A stretch of DNA of 64,000 bases from Nonomuraea gerenzanensis (GCF_020215645.1 NZ_CP084058.1:10718501-10782500), one strand, 5' to 3'. Shown: positions 18,972-27,663, counted from the stretch's first letter. Notes: generated from the letters alone by a model not told the origin. Numbers and translations: made by a program.

Positions 18972-19569
18972 CGCGCATGACGGCCGCGGCCAGGCCGGCC
19001 AGGCCGGCCTTGATCCGCTCGACCGTCATGCCGCGCTCACCCCGCTGCGCGCAGATCAGGTGCGCGTTGACGGGCGCGAGCAGCGCGTCGGCCAGGTAGG
19101 CGGTGTCGGCGCCCGGGCACGCCTGGGCGAGCAGCGTGGCGAGGTGGATGTGGTGCACCTGGTACGGCCCGGTGAGGCGGTTGCCCGTGCCCCCCTTCTC
19201 CAGCAGCAGGAACAGCACCTCGTTCGCCAGGATCAGATCGACCAGCGCGTGCAGGAACGCCACGATCCGCTCACCGGGGGGCGCGCCGGGCCCGAGCGGC
19301 GGCGGCCCGGACAGGAACGCCGCCTGGAAGCGCCGCTCCCGCTCGTCCATCAGCGCCAGCAGCAGCCCGGTACGGTCGCCGAACCGCCGGTAGACCGTGC
19401 CCACGCCGACGCACGCCTCGCGGGCCACCTCGTCCAGTGAAAGGTCGCCCGCGCCGCACTCGGCCACCATCCGCGCCGCCACCTCGATGATCTTCTGCCG
19501 GTTCCGGGCGGCGTCGGCCCGCTCCGGCTGGGGCTGCCCGACGATGGGCAGCGGACGACGTTCGCGCAC
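18961..19569 (-). CDS. TetR-family repressor, probable regulator of the divergent F420-type oxidoreductase
   Basis: A 202-residue TetR regulator. The N-terminal helix-turn-helix (residues 20-65, DLSLDEVAREACVGVGTVYRRFGDRTGL) is canonical; the C-terminal domain should bind a ligand and dimerise. GTG start at 19569. It is divergent from the DDN-type gene at 19657, and the 87-bp gap holds two copies of a perfect palindrome (19593-19606 and 19623-19636), making autoregulation and control of the neighbour very likely. The ligand is unknown. The 3' end overlaps the VOC gene. Confidence 0.92.
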   Translation of the reverse strand: MRERRPLPIVGQPQPERADAARNRQKIIEVAARMVAECGAGDLSLDEVAREACVGVGTVYRRFGDRTGLLLALMDERERRFQAAFLSGPPPLGPGAPPGERIVAFLHALVDLILANEVLFLLLEKGGTGNRLTGPYQVHHIHLATLLAQACPGADTAYLADALLAPVNAHLICAQRGERGMTVERIKAGLAGLAAAVMRVTS

Positions 19570-19589
19570 GGGGGCAGCTTACCGGTTGT

Positions 19590-19640
19590 AAGCGGAGAAC
19601 TCTCCGATTATGCTGGGCCAAGCGGAGAGTTCTCCGATTA
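19590..19640. promoter_or_regulatory. Twin TetR-type operator, two palindromes 30 bp apart
   Basis: Two copies of a 21-bp element (19590-19610 and 19620-19640), each built on CGGAGA-N2-TCTCCG. They differ only in the central two bases (AC versus GT), which are the part that need not be conserved. Centres are 30 bp apart, close to three helical turns, so two dimers would sit on the same DNA face between the divergent TetR and F420-type oxidoreductase genes. Confidence 0.85.
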
Positions 19641-19656
19641 GTCTGAGGAGCCGAGG

Positions 19657-20070
19657 ATGCCCAGCGATTTCAACCAGCAGATCATCGAGGAGTTCCGGGC
19701 CAACGAGGGCCGGGTCGGCGGCATGTTCGAAGGCTCACCGCTGGTGCTGCTCACCACCACGGGTGCCAGGAGCGGCCGGTCCGTCACCACGCCGGTGATG
19801 TATCTGGCGGATGGGGAGCGGTACGTCGTGATCGCCTCCAACGCCGGGGCCGATCATCACCCGGCCTGGTATCACAACCTGCGGGCCACCCCTGAGGCGA
19901 CGGTGGAGTTGGGGACGGAGCGGTTCGAGGCCAAGGCGGTGTTCGTCGAGGGTGCTGAGCGCGATGAGCTGTACGCCCGGATGGTGGCCCAGGCGCCGGG
20001 CTTCGCCGAATACGAGGCCAAGACCACCCGCCGCATCCCGGTCGTCGCCCTCCACCGCACAACCGCCTGA
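19657..20070 (+). CDS. Deazaflavin (F420)-dependent nitroreductase-family oxidoreductase (DDN-like)
   Basis: A 137-residue split beta-barrel protein of the nitroreductase/DDN family typical of actinobacteria. It has the characteristic GSPLVLLTTTGARSGRSVTTPVMY, SNAGADHHPAWYHNLRATPEATVELG and a C-terminal helix YEAKTTRRIPVVALH. DDN proteins use reduced F420 to reduce quinones or activated compounds; the F420 link is family knowledge. ATG start with GAGGA upstream. Expression is probably repressed by the divergent TetR through the twin palindromes just upstream. Confidence 0.9.
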   Translation: MPSDFNQQIIEEFRANEGRVGGMFEGSPLVLLTTTGARSGRSVTTPVMYLADGERYVVIASNAGADHHPAWYHNLRATPEATVELGTERFEAKAVFVEGAERDELYARMVAQAPGFAEYEAKTTRRIPVVALHRTTA

Positions 20071-20462
20071 CCACCGCCCCGCCCGGACGCGGTTCGGTGC
20101 GGGCGCGGCTCGGCCCGGCACGTGCGGCGAAGCTCAGCGCAGGGCGCGGCGCCGACTCGGCTCGGGCGCGATGCAGCTAGGCGTGGGCTCGGCCCGCGCG
20201 GCGTGGGCCCCGCCGACTCGGCGCGGGCCCGGCCCAGGTTGTGCGACGCGGCCGGATCGGCGCGGCCGACTCGGGTGCAGCTCGGGGCGCGGCAAGGCTC
20301 GGCGGAGCAGGGGCGCGACGCGGTCAGCGGGGCGGCTCGGCGGCACAGCTCGGCGACGTGCGGGCTCGGCGGCACAGCTCGGCGACGTGCGGGCTCGGTG
20401 GGCCCGGCGCGGCGGTGCGGGGGCACGGCGCGCCGGGCACCGGCAAGCCCGCGCCTGAAGCC
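20071..20462. other. Gene-free GC-rich low-complexity region
   Basis: About 390 bp between the oxidoreductase and xseB. It is built from variants of GGCTCGG and CGGCGC and is open in several frames only because stops are rare in such sequence. The predicted products are Arg/Ala/Pro-rich and look like no protein. A tandem duplication lies inside at 20335-20392. No RNA or regulatory signal was recognised. Confidence 0.6.
20335..20392. repeat. Perfect 29-bp tandem duplication
   Basis: Two identical adjacent 29-bp units (20335-20363 and 20364-20392) beginning GCTCGGCGGCACAGC, followed by a truncated third start. The duplication is intergenic and probably arose by slippage in the surrounding low-complexity DNA. 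Confidence 0.85.
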
Positions 20463-20708
20463 CTAGAAGGGCGCGTCGTTCGGGTGCCCGGAGGCCGGGT
20501 CGGAGCGGCGGGCCATGGCGGCGGCCAGCTTCACCCGGGCCCCCTGGAGCCACTCCTCACAGACGGCAGCCAGCTTCTCCCCCCGCTCCCACAGCTCGAT
20601 CGACTGCTCCAGCGTGAGCCCCCCGGTCTCCAGCCGCCGCACCACCTCGGTCAGCTCCTCACGGGCCTGCTCGTACGACGGAGTCTGCTCGCTAGATTCG
20701 TCTGCCAC
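20463..20708 (-). CDS. xseB: Exodeoxyribonuclease VII small subunit
   Basis: An 81-residue protein with the diagnostic XseB helical hairpin SYEQAREELTEVVRRLETG-GLTLEQSIELWERGEKLA followed by CEEWLQGARVKLA. It assembles with XseA to form ExoVII. The GTG at 20708 gives the usual length; another GTG at 20714 would add two residues. Oddly, it is on the minus strand and separated from xseA by the VOC, TetR and DDN genes and a repeat tract, whereas in most genomes the two are adjacent and co-directional. It is downstream of the DUF4245 gene by 32 nt and likely cotranscribed with it. Confidence 0.95.
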   Translation of the reverse strand: MADESSEQTPSYEQAREELTEVVRRLETGGLTLEQSIELWERGEKLAAVCEEWLQGARVKLAAAMARRSDPASGHPNDAPF

Positions 20709-20740
20709 GGCCACCACCCTAGACGCGCCCGCCGACAACC

Positions 20741-21271
20741 TCAGCCTTTGGGCCGCTGCTGGAGCTGTGCCGCCAGCTCGCCCAGCTCGGCCCAGTCGGC
20801 CGTGCCGGTGACGACGAGGGTCACGTCGGGCAGCATGCGCACCAGCGTCCGCTGGTTCTTGTCCTCGCGGAAGCGCTGCTCCCAGGGCACGCCGCCGATC
20901 TGCAGCGTGCCCTGCGCCTGGTTGGTGTTGGCCATGCGGTTGGCGAAGCCGGCCGCCGGCTGCTCGTTGCTCTGGGCGAACATCGCGTGCTCGCGCTTGG
21001 CGGTGGCGTAGCCGAGGTAGAGGACCTGGGCGCCGTTCTCGCCCTTGGCGATCCGGTTGCTGTTGGGCACCCAGCCGGCGGGATCCTGGCGGGGGGCCCA
21101 CACGCCGAAGGGGACCGAGTGGCCGAAGTTGGCGACGGTGATGGAGTAGTCGAGGCGCGGGATGTGCTCCTCGCGGCTCTGCGGGGTGACCAGCAGGAAG
21201 AGCCCGGCGCCCGCGAGGCAGACGAAGAGGGCTACCGCGTAGCCGTAGAAACCTTGGGTGAACCGTCGCAC
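20741..21271 (-). CDS. DUF4245-type membrane-anchored protein
   Basis: A 176-residue protein with one N-terminal membrane helix (about residues 10-31) and an extracytoplasmic domain containing FGVWAPRQDPAGWVPNSNRI and VLYLGYATAKREHAMFAQSNEQ. Pattern and position beside xseB and glpX match the actinobacterial DUF4245 family of unknown function. The GTG at 21271 is the only suitable start before the helix. It lies 11 nt after the stop of the TetR gene at 21283 and 32 nt before xseB, suggesting a TetR-DUF4245-xseB transcript. Confidence 0.82.
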   Translation of the reverse strand: MRRFTQGFYGYAVALFVCLAGAGLFLLVTPQSREEHIPRLDYSITVANFGHSVPFGVWAPRQDPAGWVPNSNRIAKGENGAQVLYLGYATAKREHAMFAQSNEQPAAGFANRMANTNQAQGTLQIGGVPWEQRFREDKNQRTLVRMLPDVTLVVTGTADWAELGELAAQLQQRPKG

Positions 21272-21282
21272 AGTTGGCGAGG

Positions 21283-21894
21283 TTACCCGTTGGAGGGCGT
21301 GGTCGCCGAAGTGGCCGGGCGGATCTGGCCGATGATGGCCAGCACCTCCTCCGCCAGCGCGCGGTCTCCTGAGCGCACCACCTCGGACACCGCCGCCGCC
21401 AGCGCCCCGGTGACCACCACGACGAGAGCGGGCTCGTCCTCGAACAGCGCAGCGTTGCGCTGCGCCCACACCCGCAGCCGGTCGCGCATCACCACGTCGA
21501 ACCCAGGAGGCCCGTCGCCGCGCAGGAACAGCGCGGCCAGCTCGCGTTCCTCCAGGCAGCCGTCCAGGTACGCGCGGGCGGCGCCGACGAACACGCGCAT
21601 CGGGTCGCTCTCGCCGTCGGCCCTGGAGGTGCGGACGGCCCGCTTGGTCCGCTGCGTCTGCCTGGCCTGGAACTCCTCCCACAGCGTGAGATAGAGGTCG
21701 GCCTTGCCGGAGAAGTGGTGGTAGAGGCTGCCCACGCTGGCGTCGGCCCTGGCCACCACGTCCGTCACGCCGGCCTCGGCGAAGCCCTTCGAGACGAAGA
21801 TCTCCCGGGCGGCGGCGAGCAGCGAGCTGCGCGTGGCCGCGCCACGCTCGGACGTACGCGGCTGGGCGACCGCATTCTCCACATCAGGGCTCAT
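21283..21894 (-). CDS. TetR-family regulator
   Basis: A 203-residue TetR protein. The DNA-binding domain (residues 17-63) reads TRSSLLAAAREIFVSKGFAEAGVTDVVARADASVGSLYHHFSGK. The C-terminal domain is of the general TetR_C type and gives no ligand clue. ATG at 21894 (MSPDVENA) is preferred over longer forms because a good ribosome-binding site (GGAGGAGA) precedes it. It is divergent from glpX (172-bp gap) and 11 nt ahead of the DUF4245 gene. I see no clear palindrome in the gap, so the target is undetermined. Confidence 0.9.
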   Translation of the reverse strand: MSPDVENAVAQPRTSERGAATRSSLLAAAREIFVSKGFAEAGVTDVVARADASVGSLYHHFSGKADLYLTLWEEFQARQTQRTKRAVRTSRADGESDPMRVFVGAARAYLDGCLEERELAALFLRGDGPPGFDVVMRDRLRVWAQRNAALFEDEPALVVVVTGALAAAVSEVVRSGDRALAEEVLAIIGQIRPATSATTPSNG

Positions 21895-22066
21895 ACGGGA
21901 TCTCCTCCACGGCGGGGGCGCCACGCTCCATGGTGGAGGCAAGATCCTTGGCGCGCACAGGGTATGACGCAAATTCCGGTCCAGGTGAGCAGATTATCCC
22001 CCTCCAACCGGGAAGAGACCGGCAACTACGATCGAGGGAGATGTCCCACGAGGAGGGCCAGCCATC

Positions 22067-23101
22067 ATGTCCGACCAGACTTCCGTGCCACCGGCGCTCG
22101 CCACCAGCGAGCACGCCCCCGATCGAAACCTGGCGCTGGAGCTCGTCCGCGTCACGGAGGCCGCCGCGATGGCGGCCGCCCGCTGGGTCGGCAGAGGTGA
22201 CAAGAACGGCGCGGACGGCGCGGCCGTGAACGCCATGCGCCAGCTCATCAACACCGTGTCGATGAACGGCGTGGTCGTCATCGGCGAGGGCGAGAAGGAC
22301 CACGCCCCGATGTTGTTCAACGGCGAGCAGGTCGGCGACGGCAGCGGCCCCGACTGCGACGTCGCGGTGGACCCCATCGACGGCACGCGACTGACGGCGC
22401 TGGGCATGCCCGACGCGGTGTCGGTGATCGCGGTCAGCGAGCGCGGCTCGATGTACGACCCGTCGGCCGTGTTCTACATGGAGAAGCTGGTCACCGGCCC
22501 CGAGGCGGCCGACGTGGTGGACATCGAGGCCCCCGTGGCCGACAACGTCAACGCCGTGGCCAGGGCCAAGCACTGCTCGCCGTCCGACGTGACCGTGGTC
22601 GTGCTGGACCGGCCCAGGCACGAGCGGCTGGTCAAGGAGATCAGGGAGACGGGCGCGCGGATCAAGTTCATCACCGACGGCGACGTGGCCGGCGCGATCA
22701 TGGCGGCCCGCGCGGGCACCGGCATCGACCTGATGATGGGCATCGGCGGCACGCCCGAGGGCATCGTGGCCGCGTGCGCGCTGAAGTGCCTGGGCGGGGT
22801 GATCCAGGGCCGGCTGTGGCCGCGCGACGACGCCGAGCGCGCCAAGGCGGTGGCGGCCGGGCACGACCTCGGCCAGGTGCTCACCACCAACGACCTGGTC
22901 AGGTCCGATGACGTGTTCTTCGCCGCGACCGGCATCACGCACGGTGAGCTGATGCAGGGCGTACGCTTCCGCGCGGGCTCGGCGGTGACGCAGTCGCTGG
23001 TGATGCGCGGGCGGTCGGGCACCATCCGCAAGATCGACAGCGAGCACCAGCTCTGGAAGCTGCGGGCCTACAGCGCGATCAACTTCGACACGGCGGGCTA
23101 G
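22067..23101 (+). CDS. glpX: Class II fructose-1,6-bisphosphatase
   Basis: Hydrolyses fructose 1,6-bisphosphate to fructose 6-phosphate, the committed step of gluconeogenesis and the main FBPase of actinobacteria. It has 344 residues with the metal/phosphate motifs GEGEKD (73-78) and DPIDGT (102-107), [12 protein letters not shown] and GIGGTPEG. The start ATG follows a GGAGGG region. Together with GTP-dependent PEP carboxykinase (58310-60103) and two fumarases it gives this window a gluconeogenic flavour. It converges on the DUF1707 gene across a repeat tract. Confidence 0.97.
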   Translation: MSDQTSVPPALATSEHAPDRNLALELVRVTEAAAMAAARWVGRGDKNGADGAAVNAMRQLINTVSMNGVVVIGEGEKDHAPMLFNGEQVGDGSGPDCDVAVDPIDGTRLTALGMPDAVSVIAVSERGSMYDPSAVFYMEKLVTGPEAADVVDIEAPVADNVNAVARAKHCSPSDVTVVVLDRPRHERLVKEIRETGARIKFITDGDVAGAIMAARAGTGIDLMMGIGGTPEGIVAACALKCLGGVIQGRLWPRDDAERAKAVAAGHDLGQVLTTNDLVRSDDVFFAATGITHGELMQGVRFRAGSAVTQSLVMRGRSGTIRKIDSEHQLWKLRAYSAINFDTAG

Positions 23102-23111
23102 GAGCCGACGG

Positions 23112-23181
23112 CCGGGCGCCCCTGAAAAGCCAGGCGCCCCTGAAAGGCCGGGCGCCCTAAAGGCTGGGCACCCTTGGAAGG
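23112..23181. repeat. Four degenerate 16-18 bp tandem repeats between convergent genes
   Basis: Units at 23112-23129, 23130-23147, 23148-23163 and 23164-23181, each like CCGGGCGCCCCTGAAAGG. The GGGCGCCC core is self-complementary, so transcripts from either side could fold into small hairpins. It may act as a two-way terminator between glpX and the DUF1707 gene; this is inference. Confidence 0.65.
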
Positions 23182-23191
23182 CTGGAGGGGC

Positions 23192-23842
23192 TCAGCGGCG
23201 GCGCTTGCGGCGGGGTGGCTCCTTGACCTTGACCTCGCCGGCGAAGTTCGTCGTGCGCACCTCCACGACCGGCGCCCCCGGCTCGGTGTGCTGCTTGGTG
23301 AGGCGGACCGTCTTGTCCTTGGCGACCCTGATCACCTCCAGCCCCTCCGGGACGTGGATCTCCAGCCCCCCGAAGACCAGGGTGGCGTTGATGATGATCC
23401 GCCGGTTCTGCAGGATCGCGTCGCGGAAGTCGAGCTTCGTCGTGCCGAACATGGCCGTCACACCCAGCTCGGCGGGCACCACCCAGCGCCCGCCGCGCTG
23501 CTCCTGCTTGAAGATGGCCGAGACCGGCCGGCCGTCGAGGTTGAGCGGCTGCTGGTCGGGGGGCAGCAGGTCGGTGGTGAGCGCGGCCAGCTCGCCGAGC
23601 GTGCGCGCGGAGTAGAGCACGCCGAGCCGCTCCTCCAGCTCGTCCAGCGTGAGCCGGCCGTCGGCGTGGGCGTCCTGGAGCACCTGCGCGATGCGTTCAC
23701 GATCGGCGTCGGACGCGCGCAGCTCGTGCGGCTGCGGCACGTCGTCGGAGGCCGGGGGACGGCGAGCGGACACCCATTCCTCGGCCAGCCGCTCGCCGAC
23801 TTCCTGCAGCTTGGGCAACCACGATCCCGCGCGTTCGTTCAC
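23192..23842 (-). CDS. DUF1707 protein with C-terminal LiaF-like domain
   Basis: A 216-residue soluble protein. Residues 40-95 form the DUF1707 (SHOCT-like) helical module, LRASDADRERIAQVLQDAHADGRLTLDELEERL. Residues 110-200 are a beta-rich repeat domain of the kind found in LiaF/DUF2154 proteins (AMFGTTKLDFRDAILQ, INATLVFGGLEIHVPEGLEV). No membrane helix is present, unlike LiaF itself. The family is often linked to envelope-stress circuits, but no partner kinase is adjacent here. GTG start at 23842. Ends in a basic tail PPRRKRRR. Confidence 0.85.
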   Translation of the reverse strand: MNERAGSWLPKLQEVGERLAEEWVSARRPPASDDVPQPHELRASDADRERIAQVLQDAHADGRLTLDELEERLGVLYSARTLGELAALTTDLLPPDQQPLNLDGRPVSAIFKQEQRGGRWVVPAELGVTAMFGTTKLDFRDAILQNRRIIINATLVFGGLEIHVPEGLEVIRVAKDKTVRLTKQHTEPGAPVVEVRTTNFAGEVKVKEPPRRKRRR

Positions 23843-24088
23843 ACTTCTGACGATATCCGGCTCTCGCCCTGTTCGCTCGTGCCGATTGACCCGGTGTCAC
23901 CGGATTCCGGCCAGCAGTCCGGCCATCTCCCGCGCGAGCTGCTCGTTTCGCCTCGGCGTGGCGGTCCGACCCGCCCGCCCAGGGTCACGGACGGCTGGGC
24001 CGAAGCCCGGTCGGCCGGTTTTCTCATGAATTTCTTAGGAATCTCCGCCCGCGCCTTCTTCGTTGATCCCGGCAAAAGGGAGGTGTGC

Positions 24089-24763
24089 GTGCATCAACCG
24101 GCGCGATGGGGTCTGGCTGCGGCGGGCGCGGGCAGCGTGGTGATCCTGGGCCTCGACCTGACGAGCCTCGACGAGATGAACCCGCTGCGAAGGACCATCA
24201 GCGAGCACGGCCTGGGCCCCGACGGATGGATCTTCGGGCTCGGGGTGGGGCTGCTGGCGGCGGGTTCGCTGGCCATCGGGGTGTCACTGGCGCGCAAGCG
24301 GCTGGCCGGGGTCTTCGGCATCGTCGCGCTGCTGGGCTGGAGCGTCGGGTTGCTCGTCACGGCCTGGTTCGAGAAGCACGACTGGTCGGTGGGGCCGAGT
24401 CTGAGCGGCAGCATCCACCGGGTGGGCAGCTTCGTGGCCTTCCTCAGCCTGCCGCTGGCCGCCCTGATCATCGCCAGACCGTGGCGGCACCGGGAGCGGT
24501 CGAAGGCCACGCTGGCGGCGTTCGGGCTGGGGATCTGCTCGGTGCTCTGGGTGGCGGGCATCGGCACGGCGATGCTCGTCGCGGCGGGCAACGGGACGCC
24601 GTGGTACCGGGTCATGCCGCTGGGGCTGGTGGAGCGGGGGCTGGCTGTCACCGAGGTGGCGGCGTTGCTGGCGCTCGGCGTGTGGGCCGCCGCCAAGCGG
24701 CTGGACGACGCGCCTGAGCCGGTCGGTCAGGGGCGCAGCGTGGCGATGAGGTCGTCGACGTAA
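24089..24763 (+). CDS. DUF998-type multi-pass membrane protein
   Basis: A 224-residue integral membrane protein with about six hydrophobic helices. The start segment WGLAAAGAGSVVILGLDL and the conserved motif around NPLRRTISEHGLGPDGWIF match the DUF998 family, whose function is unknown. The GTG at 24089 is chosen because AAAAGGGAGG ends a few nt upstream; a longer reading frame exists but its extra N-terminus looks non-coding. The 3' end overlaps the convergent TetR gene by 37 nt. Confidence 0.82.
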   Translation: MHQPARWGLAAAGAGSVVILGLDLTSLDEMNPLRRTISEHGLGPDGWIFGLGVGLLAAGSLAIGVSLARKRLAGVFGIVALLGWSVGLLVTAWFEKHDWSVGPSLSGSIHRVGSFVAFLSLPLAALIIARPWRHRERSKATLAAFGLGICSVLWVAGIGTAMLVAAGNGTPWYRVMPLGLVERGLAVTEVAALLALGVWAAAKRLDDAPEPVGQGRSVAMRSST

Positions 24764-25317
24764 CCCTGGAACACGGCCGCCATGTCCACCTGGTCGGGAT
24801 CGATGAGCCACTGCGTCTGCAGGCCGTCCATCATCGCGATCAGCCGGTCGGCGTGCGCCTCGGCGTCCAGGCCCGCCCTGAGCTCGCCGCGCTCGGCGCC
24901 CCTGCGCAGCGCGCCCGCCACCATCGCGCGCAGCCGGCGGTAGCGCCGCCTGGCCCAATCGTGCCCGGGATGGCCGGGGGTGACGGCCTCGCCGCTGATC
25001 ACGGAGAAGAGCTGCACCAGGCCGGGCATCCGCGAGTTGTGCTCGACCACGCGGACCAGGGTCGTCAGCGCGTCGATCCCACTGGCCGGTTCGAGGTCGA
25101 ACGTGCGCGCGTCCAGCTCGTCGCGGTAGTCCAGCACCGCGACGAGCAGCAGCTCCTTGGTCCTGAAGTGGTGCAGCAACCCCGCCTGGGACAGCTCGGC
25201 GCGCTCGGCGATGCGGGCCAGCGACGCGCCGCGGTAGCCGTGCTCGGCGAACTCCAGCAGCGCGGTGGCCAGGATGCGCTCCCTGCGCGCCGCACCGGTC
25301 GCGTAGCCCCGTCTCAC
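24727..25317 (-). CDS. TetR-family regulator, divergent from an MFS transporter
   Basis: A 196-residue TetR protein. The HTH (residues 10-58) reads RRERILATALLEFAEHGYRGASLARIAERAELSQAGLLHHFRTKE; the C-terminal domain resembles those of BetI/AcrR-like repressors. GTG start. It is transcribed divergently from the MFS gene at 25412, with 94 bp between, so control of that transporter is the natural hypothesis. I found no clear palindrome in the gap. Confidence 0.9.
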   Translation of the reverse strand: MRRGYATGAARRERILATALLEFAEHGYRGASLARIAERAELSQAGLLHHFRTKELLLVAVLDYRDELDARTFDLEPASGIDALTTLVRVVEHNSRMPGLVQLFSVISGEAVTPGHPGHDWARRRYRRLRAMVAGALRRGAERGELRAGLDAEAHADRLIAMMDGLQTQWLIDPDQVDMAAVFQGYVDDLIATLRP

Positions 25318-25411
25318 TCGCGGCAGCCTATCTCGCCCTGGCGGAGGGCCTCGGGCAGCCGTTAACCTGACCGCGCCTCACGTTTGATTCCCCCCCGATC
25401 AGGAGGCCGCT

Positions 25412-26572
25412 GTGCCGTCCGCGCGTGATCGCCAGGCCCGGGTCGCCACGTACGTCGTCTACGCCGTGCAGGGCCTGTCCTTCGCCTCGTTGCTCATCCA
25501 GGTCGCCAACCTCCAGGCCAAGCACCGGCTCGACGAGGGCTCGCTCACGCTGTTGCTGCTGGTCGTGCCGGTCTTCGCCGGTGTCGGCAGCGTGGCGGCG
25601 GGCTCGTTCGCCGCCCGGTTCGGCAGCAAGCCGCTGTTGCGGATCGCCCAGCCGGTGGTGGCCGCCGCCGTGGTGCTGGCCGGGCTCGCGCCGAACGTGC
25701 CCATGCTGCTGCCGGTGCTGCTGCTGTTCGGAGTGGCGGTGGGCGCGGTGGACGCCGGCATGAACATGCAGGGCGTGGCCGTCGAGCGCAGGTACGGCGT
25801 GGAGGTGCTGAACGGGTTCCACTGCGTGTGGAGCGTGTTCAGCCTGGCGGCGGCGCTGTGGGCGTCGGGGGCCGCGGCACTGCCGCTGCCGGTGATCATG
25901 GCCGTGCCCATGGTCCTCGCGGTGGCCGGCTCGCTCTACGCCGGGCGGAGCCTGTGCACGCGCGAGGAGGAGACGGTCGAGGCGGCGGGCGCGGCCGTCA
26001 CCGGCCGCTTCCCGTGGCGGCCGATCATCCCGCTCTGCCTGGCCATGGGCTTCCTGTACGTCGGCGACGCCGCCGTGTCCAACTTCAACACCGTCTACAT
26101 GAAGGACGTGCTGGGCGCGAGCCCCGCCGTGATCCCGCTGGCCTACGCCGCCTACCAGGCCACCACGCTGGCCGTCAGGCTCGGCGGCGACTTCGCCGTC
26201 AGGCGGTACGGCCCCGCCGTCATCGTCAGGATCGGCGGGGTGATCGCCACGGCCGGGTTCCTGGGCGTGGTCCTGGCTCCGAACCAGCTGCTGGGCATCG
26301 TCGCGTTCGGGCTCACCGGGGTGGGGCTGGCGGTGGTGGCGCCGCAGTCGTTCTCGGCGGCGGGCAAGCTGGACCCGGCGGGCACCGGGGTGGCCATCGC
26401 CCGGGTGAACCTCTTCAACTACGTGGGCTTCATCGTCGGAGCCGCCCTGGTGGGCGGGATCGCGGACGCGGCCGGCATGCGGGTGGCGTTCGCGGCGCCG
26501 CTGGTGCTGGCCGCCGCGATCATCGCCCTGGCCCCGGGCTTCGCCCCGAAACGCGCCGCCGCCGCCACCTGA
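25412..26572 (+). CDS. MFS transporter (12-helix, YbjJ-like)
   Basis: A 386-residue major facilitator protein with two six-helix halves, the cytosolic loop 2-3 motif FAARFGSKPLLRIAQ (a variant of motif A), and DAGMNMQGVAVERRYG in helix 4-5, a feature of the YbjJ/fucose-permease-like subgroup. GTG start with AGGAGG 8 nt upstream. The substrate is not readable; the divergent TetR suggests inducible export or uptake. Just after the stop there is a short duplication of GCCACCTGACC, probably a slippage remnant. Confidence 0.9.
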   Translation: MPSARDRQARVATYVVYAVQGLSFASLLIQVANLQAKHRLDEGSLTLLLLVVPVFAGVGSVAAGSFAARFGSKPLLRIAQPVVAAAVVLAGLAPNVPMLLPVLLLFGVAVGAVDAGMNMQGVAVERRYGVEVLNGFHCVWSVFSLAAALWASGAAALPLPVIMAVPMVLAVAGSLYAGRSLCTREEETVEAAGAAVTGRFPWRPIIPLCLAMGFLYVGDAAVSNFNTVYMKDVLGASPAVIPLAYAAYQATTLAVRLGGDFAVRRYGPAVIVRIGGVIATAGFLGVVLAPNQLLGIVAFGLTGVGLAVVAPQSFSAAGKLDPAGTGVAIARVNLFNYVGFIVGAALVGGIADAAGMRVAFAAPLVLAAAIIALAPGFAPKRAAAAT

Positions 26573-26673
26573 CCACGCCCGACACCGCCACCTGACCGCG
26601 CCCGCCGCCGCCGCAGCCACACAGGCGACGCGGGCGCGCCCAGCTCCGCCGCCGCCACCTGCAGCGCGCGCGG

Positions 26674-27612
26674 CTATCGCCGTACTTCGGCGACCTCGAC
26701 GGGACGGCCTTCGCGCAGCGACAGGTCGGCGGCCTCGGCCACGTAGAGCGCCTCCAGCGCGTCCTCGATCGAGCACAGGCTCTCGTCACCGCGCAGGAAG
26801 GCGTCCAGCTCGGCGCGGTAGGCGCTCTCGAAGCGCGCCACGAAGTCCGGCCACGGCTCCGCCATCCCGGGCAGCCCCTCGGTGGTGTGCAGCGGGGCGC
26901 GCGCGGCGAGGCCCACGACCTGGGTGCGCTTGGTGCCCGCCAGCTCCATCCGCACGTCGTAGCCGCCGCCGTTGTAACGCGAGCCCTGCAGGGTGGCCAG
27001 CGTGCCGTCGTCCAGCGTCAGCAGCGCCGCGCTGTTGTCGACGTCGCCCGCCTCGGCGAAGAACGCGGCACCGCGGTTGGCCCCCGTCGCGTAGACCGAC
27101 ACCACCTCCCGGCCGGTCACCCAGCGCAGGATGTCGAAGTCGTGGATGTGGCAGTCGCGGAAGATCCCGCCGGACAGCGGGACGTACGAGGCGGGCGGCG
27201 GCGCGGGGTCGGCCGTGACGAGATGCACACGGTGCAGCTCCCCCAGCTCACCGGCCCGCAACGCCCGCGCCGCCGCCACGTATCCGGGGTCGAACCTGCG
27301 CTGGAACCCGACCGCCACCCGGTTGCCCGCCCGAGCCTCCAGCACCTTGACGGTGTCGGCCACCGTGCCTGCCACCGGCTTCTCGCAGAAGACCGGGACG
27401 CCCAGCCGGCACGCCTTCATGATCAGCTCCGCGTGGGTGCTGGTCGGCGTGGCGACGACCACGGCGTCCGCCTCGAAAGCGTCACCCGGCCCGCCGTACG
27501 GCGAGGTGCGTACGGGATCGCTCACGATCAGCTCGTCCACCAGCGGATGCGCGGCCAGGGTCGCGGCGTGGAAGGCCCCGATCCTGCCCAGCCCCAGCAG
27601 TCCCACACGCAT
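26674..27612 (-). CDS. Gfo/Idh/MocA-family NAD(P)-dependent oxidoreductase (inositol-dehydrogenase-like)
   Basis: A 312-residue two-domain dehydrogenase. The N-terminal Rossmann fold starts MRVGLLGLGRIGAFHA; the catalytic EKPVAGT motif and the H-x-H pair in FRDCHIHDFDILRWVTG (near residue 170) place it with inositol 2-dehydrogenase-like members. It likely oxidises a cyclitol or sugar; no transporter or isomerase neighbours support a defined pathway. ATG at 27612 follows GAGGAGGAGG. It is in the same direction as, but separate from, the MocR gene upstream. Confidence 0.92.
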   Translation of the reverse strand: MRVGLLGLGRIGAFHAATLAAHPLVDELIVSDPVRTSPYGGPGDAFEADAVVVATPTSTHAELIMKACRLGVPVFCEKPVAGTVADTVKVLEARAGNRVAVGFQRRFDPGYVAAARALRAGELGELHRVHLVTADPAPPPASYVPLSGGIFRDCHIHDFDILRWVTGREVVSVYATGANRGAAFFAEAGDVDNSAALLTLDDGTLATLQGSRYNGGGYDVRMELAGTKRTQVVGLAARAPLHTTEGLPGMAEPWPDFVARFESAYRAELDAFLRGDESLCSIEDALEALYVAEAADLSLREGRPVEVAEVRR

Positions 27613-27663
27613 GGCGCCTCCTCCTCGCACGTCTGGTCTTCTTTCTAGGCGAGCGTTCCTCCC

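Noticed and set aside
19872..20426. Minus-strand Arg/Ala/Pro-rich frame in the region after the F420-type gene
   Set aside because: Low complexity, overlaps the real oxidoreductase gene and has no recognisable fold.
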